DNA of 64,000 nt from Lysobacterales bacterium (GTDB taxonomy: Bacteria; Pseudomonadota; Gammaproteobacteria; Xanthomonadales; Xanthomonadaceae), in assembly GCA_019510125.1 (NCBI GenBank), contig JAEKKX010000009.1, positions 124,001 through 188,000 of the forward strand. The letters run 5' to 3'. The notes under the pieces were generated by a model, which was not told where the DNA came from, searched no databases, and was given only the letters and a program-made list of their open reading frames with translations. Positions 58,699-64,000 of the stretch are shown here, one piece after another. Each line of letters opens with the position of its first letter. The stretch's first letter is position 1. A program made the translations under genes and the position numbers.

Positions 58699-58769
58699 GC
58701 GTTTTGTCTCGGATTCAGGAAAATATTTCGCCTTCATTCATGCAGGGATGTCCTAAGGCAAGATGGGCA

Positions 58770-59279
58770 TCAATGCTGGGCGAAAGCCTGTGTGCTGCCA
58801 TCACGGGCAACCTGCTCCACGGTGTACGGCTCCGTTCGCCCGTCCGGCAGTTCCATGCCCGGCGAACCGGCCGGCATGCCGGGAAGCACCAGTCCCTTCA
58901 CGTCGGGCTTCCGCACCAGCAACCGCTTGATGTCTTCCGCCGGCACGTGGCCTTCGATGAAGTAGCCCGCCACTTCCGCGGTGTGGCACGACCCCTTGCC
59001 ATACGGCACCCCAAGACGCTGTTTGATCGGGGTGACGTCGTTCTGGTTGTCCACCTGCACCGTGAATCCGGCTTGTCGCATGTGTTCGACCCATTGGTTG
59101 CAGCAACCGCAAGTGGGACTCTTGTGCACCAGTACCACTGGCAATGTTGGCGTGGCCGTTGCCTGCACCTCAGGCGATATGCGGGTACCTTCGGCGACGG
59201 TTGCAACCGGCTTGGCGCAGGCCGCCAGGGCAGTGCCGCCTAACAACACCAGGATCGGAAAAGCGTGACGAATCAACAT
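58770..59279 (-). CDS. DUF411 metal-binding lipoprotein
   Basis: 169 residues. A lipobox (LGGTALAAC) is followed by a DUF411 domain with CGCC (HKSPTCGCCNQWVEHM), a second Cys-His pair (GKGSCHTAEV) and IEGHVPAEDIKRLL. DUF411 proteins (CopG-like) bind copper in the periplasm. It is the last gene of the cop operon. A longer upstream start has no signal sequence. Confidence 0.85.
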   Translation of the reverse strand: MLIRHAFPILVLLGGTALAACAKPVATVAEGTRISPEVQATATPTLPVVLVHKSPTCGCCNQWVEHMRQAGFTVQVDNQNDVTPIKQRLGVPYGKGSCHTAEVAGYFIEGHVPAEDIKRLLVRKPDVKGLVLPGMPAGSPGMELPDGRTEPYTVEQVARDGSTQAFAQH

Positions 59280-59289
59280 GGCGGCTTCC

Positions 59290-59772
59290 TCAGCGTTTGG
59301 GTCGCGATGACCAATGGATGTGGACGATGCGCCAGCCCTGCGTCCCACGCTTGAGCACCATGGTCTCGGTACTGAGCAGGGTCAGGGGCTTGCCATCCTT
59401 GCTGGCATGCAATTCGCTTTCGCTGCCGACCCAAGCCAGTTCGCCCACCGCCTTTGCCGTGCGTTGCTTCAGCTGTACATGCGCGCCTTTCAGGAATTCC
59501 GCATCGTGCTTGGCATGCCCATCCAGGTATTCGGTCCTGGAGCGCTCGGCACCACCGCTTTCCAAGATCAGCACATCATCGGCCAACCAATTGCCGGCGC
59601 GTTTCAGGTCGCCAGCCTGCAATGCACTCGAGAAGGCTTCCACGACAGCGACAGCAGGCTTCGCTTCGGCGGCGATGGCGGGCTCGCTGGCCTTCGCATG
59701 CTGCGCGGGATCATGGGCTTGCGCGGCGAACGGCAGGGCCAGCAAGGTCAGGAAAACGATTCGATGGATCAT
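59290..59772 (-). CDS. Exported NTF2-like (SnoaL/DUF4440) protein
   Basis: 160 residues. Signal peptide (RIVFLTLLALPFAAQA), then an NTF2-like domain (VVEAFSSALQAGDLKRAGNW, WVGSESELHASKDGKPL, GWRIVHIHWSSR). The cone-shaped fold often binds small ligands or has no enzymatic activity. It lies 10 bp from the DUF411 gene and 16 bp from the cytochrome. Its role in copper tolerance is unknown. Confidence 0.78.
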   Translation of the reverse strand: MIHRIVFLTLLALPFAAQAHDPAQHAKASEPAIAAEAKPAVAVVEAFSSALQAGDLKRAGNWLADDVLILESGGAERSRTEYLDGHAKHDAEFLKGAHVQLKQRTAKAVGELAWVGSESELHASKDGKPLTLLSTETMVLKRGTQGWRIVHIHWSSRPKR

Positions 59773-59788
59773 GAGACTAATGCTCCGG

Positions 59789-60664
59789 TCAGTGTTGGTG
59801 ATCGTGTCCATCGCTGGCCGGTTTGGTTTCGGGCATGTCCATGCCGGCATGCGGGTCGACGACCGCCGGCTTGGCTGTCGCAGAGACAGCCGGCTTGGCG
59901 GCAGGAGCAGCGGCGTGGACGTGCTCCTTGCCATCGGCATGGGTATGCACTTGGCCGCCGGCCGGTGCTTTGGTGTTCTTCGGCGCGTCGTCGTGCGGTG
60001 GCGTGCCCGGAGGATGCGGGTGCGGCTTCGCCTCGCTCATCGGCATGCCGGCCATCTCGTCGTGCCCCTCGCCTTCGGCATGCTCATGCTCCTCGCCCTC
60101 CTCCGCATGCGAATGGCCGCCGCTCTCGCCACCACCATGCGAGTGCCCTCCGCTGCTGGCGACCAAGGTTTCGTATCCCGCCTTGTTGAGCTTCGGCAAT
60201 TCCTGCAGGAAGGCGGCCATGTTCCAGATGTATTCGTCATTCATGCTCTTGCCCCACGCCGGCATGCCGCTGGCCTTGATGCCGTGCTTGATCACCCAGA
60301 ACGCTTCGGCTGCATCGACCGATTCCTTTGCGAGATTGGGCGGCGTCGGGTACAGGCCCTTGCTCAGTTCGGTTTCCTGCATGCCCGGGCCGAGATGGCA
60401 ACCCGTGCACATGGCGTTGTAGTTACCGGCGCCTTGGCGAATGCGTGCCGGGTCATTGAGGTTGGCCGGCAGTTGCAGCTTGTGCGCGCGGGTGTCGATC
60501 GAGCGCTCGCGCAGCGTTTGCAGCACCGCATACACGGGCTTGGTGTGTGTGTCGTCGGCGCCGATGTTGTAGATGCCCGACCAGACGAAACCGGCCGTCC
60601 CCACGAGGGCGACACCGGACAGGAGGCTCATAGCGAGCAGGGACTTTCGTGTTACGAACGGCAT
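59789..60664 (-). CDS. His-rich cytochrome c in the cop operon
   Basis: 291 residues. An N-terminal TM/signal (LLAMSLLSGVALVGTAGFVW), a class I cytochrome c domain with haem motif CTGCH (Cys86-His90) and likely axial Met in GMPAWGKSM. A C-terminal tail of about 110 residues is packed with His, Met, Glu and Pro (HSHGGGESGGHSHAEEGEEH, then several HPHPP and HVHA). The tail resembles metal-storage segments. Co-occurrence with CopA suggests electron transfer or copper buffering in the periplasm. Confidence 0.82.
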   Translation of the reverse strand: MPFVTRKSLLAMSLLSGVALVGTAGFVWSGIYNIGADDTHTKPVYAVLQTLRERSIDTRAHKLQLPANLNDPARIRQGAGNYNAMCTGCHLGPGMQETELSKGLYPTPPNLAKESVDAAEAFWVIKHGIKASGMPAWGKSMNDEYIWNMAAFLQELPKLNKAGYETLVASSGGHSHGGGESGGHSHAEEGEEHEHAEGEGHDEMAGMPMSEAKPHPHPPGTPPHDDAPKNTKAPAGGQVHTHADGKEHVHAAAPAAKPAVSATAKPAVVDPHAGMDMPETKPASDGHDHQH

Positions 60665-60678
60665 GGTGATCTCCCCAA

Positions 60679-61791
60679 TCAGAACCAGATGCGGATGCCC
60701 GCCACAAAGCGGGTGTCGTTGACGTCTTCACCTTCTTCACGGCGCAAATCCGCGGTGCGGCCGAAGGCTCGTTCATGGACTACTCCGAGGTAAGGCGCGA
60801 ATTGCCGGGTGAACTCGTAGCGCAGGCGCACGCCGGCTTCGGCGGTGCTCAGGCCGGAACCGATGCCGCGGCGCGCGTCGTTCTTGCCGTAGACATTGAC
60901 TTCAATCAGCGGCTGCAGGATCAGCCGGTTGGTCAGCAACGTTTCGTACTCAGCTTCCAGGCGCGCACCGGTTTGCCCGGATTGGCCGATGTAGGCCGTG
61001 GCCTCGACTTCGAACTTGTATGGCGCCAGGCCCTGCACGCCGATCGCGACGAAGTTCTGCGAATCGCCGGGCTTGAAGTCGTGGCGCATGCCGGCGACCA
61101 CGTCCCACCAGGTCGAAACGCTGCGCCCGTAAAGCACTTCCAGATCGGCCGACTCGGTACGCCCATCGACCCGCTCGCCTTCGCTGCGCCACCACAGGCG
61201 GTCCAGGTCTGTGCCGATCCAGCCTTGTCCTTCCCAAGCCTGCCCCTTGCCCGGATCGGCATTCCAGCCTTCCAGGCGATTGAGTAGCGTATAGCTGTGG
61301 ATGGCATTATCGAGGTGTTCCATGTGCTTGGAGGGCGGCATGGCGGCAGCGCGGTCGGCTTCGATGATCGGCGGAATCGGCGTGCGCGGCTCGCCAGGTG
61401 CCATCTCCATGTCGCCGTGCTGCATGCCGGGCATGGCTTCCATCGACATGCCGGCCATGTCATGCCCCATGCCAGCGTGGTCCATCGGCGGTGCGATTTC
61501 GGCGGGGGGCTCCGGCATCGCATGGTCCATCTTGGAATGATCCATCGGCATCGCGGCAGGTTTGGCTGCCGTGGCCGGTGCCATCGGGTGCCCGGCATGG
61601 GGATCCGCAACCGCAGGCTTGGCGGCTATTTTCGGCGCCGGCTCGGCTACTGGCTGCTTCTTCGCCGTCGGCTTGGTTTCGGTCGACGGCGACATCGGCA
61701 TGGCCATCTTCGAATGGTCCATTTCCTGCGCCCCGGCGGGCAGTGCCGTTGCCAGCGCGATGCCCAGCAGTGAGGTCTTCAAGGCATTCAT
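60679..61791 (-). CDS. copB: CopB outer-membrane copper-binding protein
   Basis: 370 residues. Signal peptide (TSLLGIALATALPAGAQ), a Met/His/Asp/Pro-rich region (about 25-160; MDHSKMAM, MDHAGMGHDM, MEAMPGMQHGDMEM) and a C-terminal beta-barrel of the CopB/PcoB family (DLDRLWWRSEGERVDGR, ending RFVAGIRIWF). It binds copper at the outer membrane. The ATG at 61791 overlaps the copA stop by 4 nt. Confidence 0.93.
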   Translation of the reverse strand: MNALKTSLLGIALATALPAGAQEMDHSKMAMPMSPSTETKPTAKKQPVAEPAPKIAAKPAVADPHAGHPMAPATAAKPAAMPMDHSKMDHAMPEPPAEIAPPMDHAGMGHDMAGMSMEAMPGMQHGDMEMAPGEPRTPIPPIIEADRAAAMPPSKHMEHLDNAIHSYTLLNRLEGWNADPGKGQAWEGQGWIGTDLDRLWWRSEGERVDGRTESADLEVLYGRSVSTWWDVVAGMRHDFKPGDSQNFVAIGVQGLAPYKFEVEATAYIGQSGQTGARLEAEYETLLTNRLILQPLIEVNVYGKNDARRGIGSGLSTAEAGVRLRYEFTRQFAPYLGVVHERAFGRTADLRREEGEDVNDTRFVAGIRIWF

Positions 61792-63686
61792 GCGACGCCC
61801 TCCCCTACCTGCACGGCCCGCATCATGCCTGCCTCCATGTGATAGAGCAGGTGGCAGTGGTAAGCCCACAGGCCCAATGCATCGGCACGCACGCGGTAAC
61901 TACGCTTGCTGCCTGGCGGCATGTCCACGGTGTGCTTGCGCACCATGAAGTTGCCGGCGGCGTCTTCCACATCGCTCCACATGCCGTGCAGATGGATCGG
62001 ATGGGTCATCATGGTGTCGTTGACCAACACGATGCGTACGCGCTCGCCGTAGTTGAGCCGCAATGGCGTCACCTCGGAGAACTTCTGCCCGTTGAAGCCC
62101 CAGGCGAACTTCTCCATGTGCCCGGTCAGGTGCAGTTGGATCTCTCGACCGGGATCGCGGCCATCCGGATCCTCGAACGTGCTCTTGAGCATCGAATAAC
62201 TAAGCACGGTGCGGCCGTTGTCGCGCAGGCCGTTGCCCGGATCGTCGAGGCGCGAGCTGACGGTCATCGCCTGGTTGTCGAGCAGCGGGTTGCGCGTTTC
62301 GCTGGCCGGGTGTGTGACCATGCTCCCGGGGTCCATGTCCGCCATCGCGCCGCCTTTCATGCCGGCCATGTCATGACCCGCGTCCGGATCGGCATTGGCC
62401 GGCTTCGACTCCTGCGTCATCGCGCCGTGGTCCATGCCGGCCATGCCCATGTTGGCGCCGCAGCTCATTTCCATGCCCTTGCCGCCGGACATATCCATGC
62501 CGCCCATGCTTCCATGATCCATTCCCATGTCCTGCATGGTCAGCAACGGGCGCGGATCGATCGCCGGGACCGGTGCGCGCAGGCCTTCGCGCACCGCCAG
62601 CGTGCCGCTCACGTAACCGGTGCGGCCCATATCCTGGGCAAAGATCGTGAAGGCATCCTGCCCCGACGGCTCGACGATCACATCAAAGGTCTCAGCCACC
62701 GCGATGCGGAATTCGTCCACAGTCACTGGATGCACGTATTGCCCATCGGCGGCGACCACGGTCATCTTCAGACCCGGGATGCGCACGTCGAAATAAGTCA
62801 TCGCCGAACCGTTGATGAAACGCAGCCGCACCTTTTCCCCGCTGCGGAACAGACCGGTCCAATTGCCCAACGCCGTGGTGCCGTTCATCAGATAGGTGTA
62901 GGTGTTCGCGTTGACGTCCGACAGGTCAGTCGGCGACATGCGCATCTGCCCCCACATCTTGCGATCCTCGACCGTGGCGGCCACGCCATCGCGCTTTGCA
63001 TCGTTGAAGAAGTCCCCGACGGTGCGCATGTAGTAGTTGTCGTACATCGACATCTTCTTCAGCCGCGCGAACAGCCGTGTCGGATCCATGTCGGTCCAGT
63101 CGGACAGCATGACCACGTAGTCTCGATCGTAGGCGAAGGGTTCCGGTGCGATCGGATCGATGATCAGCGGCCCGTACAAGCCGGCCTGTTCCTGGAACGC
63201 CGAATGGCTGTGGTACCAGTAGGTACCGCCCTGGTTGACCGTAAAACGGTATTGATACGCCTCGCCACGGGCGATGCCGTTGAAACTCAGCCCTGGCACG
63301 CCGTCCATGTTGGCCGGCAGGATGATGCCGTGCCAATGGATCGAGGTTTCATTGCCGTGGATCGAGCCGGTGGGTAACGCGTTCGCCACGCGCAGGTTCA
63401 CCGTGGTGCCTTCACGCCAGCGCAGGATCGGTGCCGGCAGCGAGCCGTTCACAGTGATCGCCGGCCGCACACGCCCGGTGAAGTCCATCGGGGTTTCGCC
63501 GATGGTCAGATCGAAGTCGGTGCCGGCCAGGACGTTGGCGTTGCCGGGGCCTTTCAGCGCCCAGCTGTTCTTGGGCCACAACCCCAACCCCAGCGCCGCA
63601 CCACCGGCGGCCAGACCTTGCACGAAGCGGCGGCGCGATGGCTGGAATGCGCCATCTGCCGTCCAGCCGAATTTTTCGGAAAACAT
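61788..63686 (-). CDS. copA: CopA/PcoA multicopper oxidase
   Basis: 632 residues. A Tat signal (SRRRFVQGLAAGGAALGLGL) is followed by three cupredoxin domains with copper ligands IHWHGI, YWYHSHSAFQEQAG, HPIHLHGMW and AYHCHLLYHMEAGMM. A Met-rich insert (MGMDHGSMGGMDMSGGKG and MSCGANMGMAGMDHG) lies near residues 390-440. It oxidises Cu(I) to Cu(II) in the periplasm. The start at 63686 is chosen for the twin-arginine signal; an earlier in-frame Met lies in the spacer from copL. Confidence 0.95.
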   Translation of the reverse strand: MFSEKFGWTADGAFQPSRRRFVQGLAAGGAALGLGLWPKNSWALKGPGNANVLAGTDFDLTIGETPMDFTGRVRPAITVNGSLPAPILRWREGTTVNLRVANALPTGSIHGNETSIHWHGIILPANMDGVPGLSFNGIARGEAYQYRFTVNQGGTYWYHSHSAFQEQAGLYGPLIIDPIAPEPFAYDRDYVVMLSDWTDMDPTRLFARLKKMSMYDNYYMRTVGDFFNDAKRDGVAATVEDRKMWGQMRMSPTDLSDVNANTYTYLMNGTTALGNWTGLFRSGEKVRLRFINGSAMTYFDVRIPGLKMTVVAADGQYVHPVTVDEFRIAVAETFDVIVEPSGQDAFTIFAQDMGRTGYVSGTLAVREGLRAPVPAIDPRPLLTMQDMGMDHGSMGGMDMSGGKGMEMSCGANMGMAGMDHGAMTQESKPANADPDAGHDMAGMKGGAMADMDPGSMVTHPASETRNPLLDNQAMTVSSRLDDPGNGLRDNGRTVLSYSMLKSTFEDPDGRDPGREIQLHLTGHMEKFAWGFNGQKFSEVTPLRLNYGERVRIVLVNDTMMTHPIHLHGMWSDVEDAAGNFMVRKHTVDMPPGSKRSYRVRADALGLWAYHCHLLYHMEAGMMRAVQVGEGVA

Positions 63687-63785
63687 GGAAACTCCATCAA
63701 CGCGTCCAGAGGATCCGGTGTTAAGACCGGAACAGCCTGCGATCCCATGCGGTTCACAGCACGGTAAAACACACGCAAGCGAAGG

Positions 63786-63800
63786 GGCGCCGCAGGCGCC
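63786..63800. other. Hairpin between copL and copA
   Basis: GGCGCC-GCA-GGCGCC, extended by partial AAGG pairing. It lies 10 bp after the copL stop on the minus strand and could be an attenuator or partial terminator in the copL-copAB transcript. Confidence 0.4.
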
Positions 63801-63809
63801 TTGGGACAC

Positions 63810-64000
63810 TTAGCCGATGGGAGGTCGGACCAGATGCGGCAACGTGGGATCCGCGTGACGGAGGGACAGCGGACGGACCACGTCCGAGTGCAGCGGGCCC
63901 ACGCCAAAGGCGGCCACGGTCATGAGTGCAGCCGCAACGGCCTGCGTACAGGCGCATCGGCAGACACTGGACTTGCAGCAATCCGGGGTCGAGTGCTTGG
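63810..64000 (-). CDS. copL: CopL-like protein, 5' end outside window
   Basis: 63 visible codons ending HLVRPPIG and stop. A Cys cluster (DCCKSSVCRCACTQ) is followed by a hydrophobic Ala-rich stretch, His residues and the PHLVRPPIG terminus characteristic, as I recall, of CopL, the regulatory or copper-responsive small protein preceding copAB in Xanthomonas and Stenotrophomonas. It lies 124 bp upstream of copA on the same strand. The N-terminus cannot be examined. Confidence 0.72.
   Translation of the reverse strand, partial: KHSTPDCCKSSVCRCACTQAVAAALMTVAAFGVGPLHSDVVRPLSLRHADPTLPHLVRPPIG

Noticed and set aside
63554-63981. Overlapping minus-strand frames near the right edge other than copL
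   Set aside because: The frame ending HLVRPPIG has a Cys cluster and a CopL-like end; the other two are out of phase with it and with copA.

Overview
The window looks like chromosome from a GC-rich gammaproteobacterium of the Xanthomonadales (Lysobacteraceae; Lysobacter, Luteimonas or Thermomonas-like). This is inferred mainly from gene order: aconitase (rpfA-type acnA), rpfB, rpfF, rpfC, rpfG, lysS, prfB and recJ occur together, as in the rpf (regulation of pathogenicity factors / diffusible signal factor, DSF) locus of Xanthomonas.

Left half, 1-27.3 kb (core chromosome). A clipped zinc-ribbon protein is followed by acnB, a VapBC-like toxin-antitoxin pair and acnA. Then comes the DSF quorum-sensing block: RpfB (acyl-CoA ligase), RpfF (crotonase-fold DSF synthase), RpfC (membrane hybrid kinase with receiver and Hpt domains) and RpfG (receiver plus HD-GYP c-di-GMP phosphodiesterase). 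Two genes absent from the textbook locus sit inside it: a FabF-like ketosynthase directly before rpfF, and a stand-alone acyl carrier protein between rpfC and rpfG. Together they suggest a dedicated fatty-acid elongation and carrier module supplying the signal synthase. After lysS come a multi-spanning membrane protein, an unrecognised 214-residue protein, prfB with its programmed +1 frameshift, a LytTR regulator, an acyltransferase-3 membrane protein, a large VIT/TPR/DUF2135 secreted protein, a DUF488 protein, a small membrane protein, and the 3' part of recJ.

Junction at about 27.3 kb. recJ homology stops abruptly where the catalytic N-terminal half should continue. The next 1.6 kb is less GC-rich and carries an SseB-like gene pair and a perfect palindrome.

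Right half, 27.3-64 kb (accessory metal-resistance island, still open at the right edge). In order: a cus-type Cu/Ag RND efflux operon with a CusF-like chaperone; a mer operon with transport genes but no reductase; a czc-type Co/Zn/Cd operon with two PII-like proteins, a cation antiporter and a CDF exporter; a Cd/Zn/Pb P-type ATPase, a PbrT-like uptake protein and a CadR/PbrR regulator with two MerR-type promoters; an NAD synthetase; remnants of nqrF and hutG; a CueR/Cu-ATPase operon flanked by EF-hand proteins; and a pco/cop-type periplasmic copper operon (CopL, multicopper oxidase CopA, CopB, a His-rich cytochrome c, an NTF2-like protein, a DUF411 protein). The modules cover metal sensing by MerR-family regulators, cytoplasmic export by P-type ATPases and CDF, trans-envelope export by RND pumps, and periplasmic oxidation or sequestration. 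No transposase or integrase was found in the visible part of the island.
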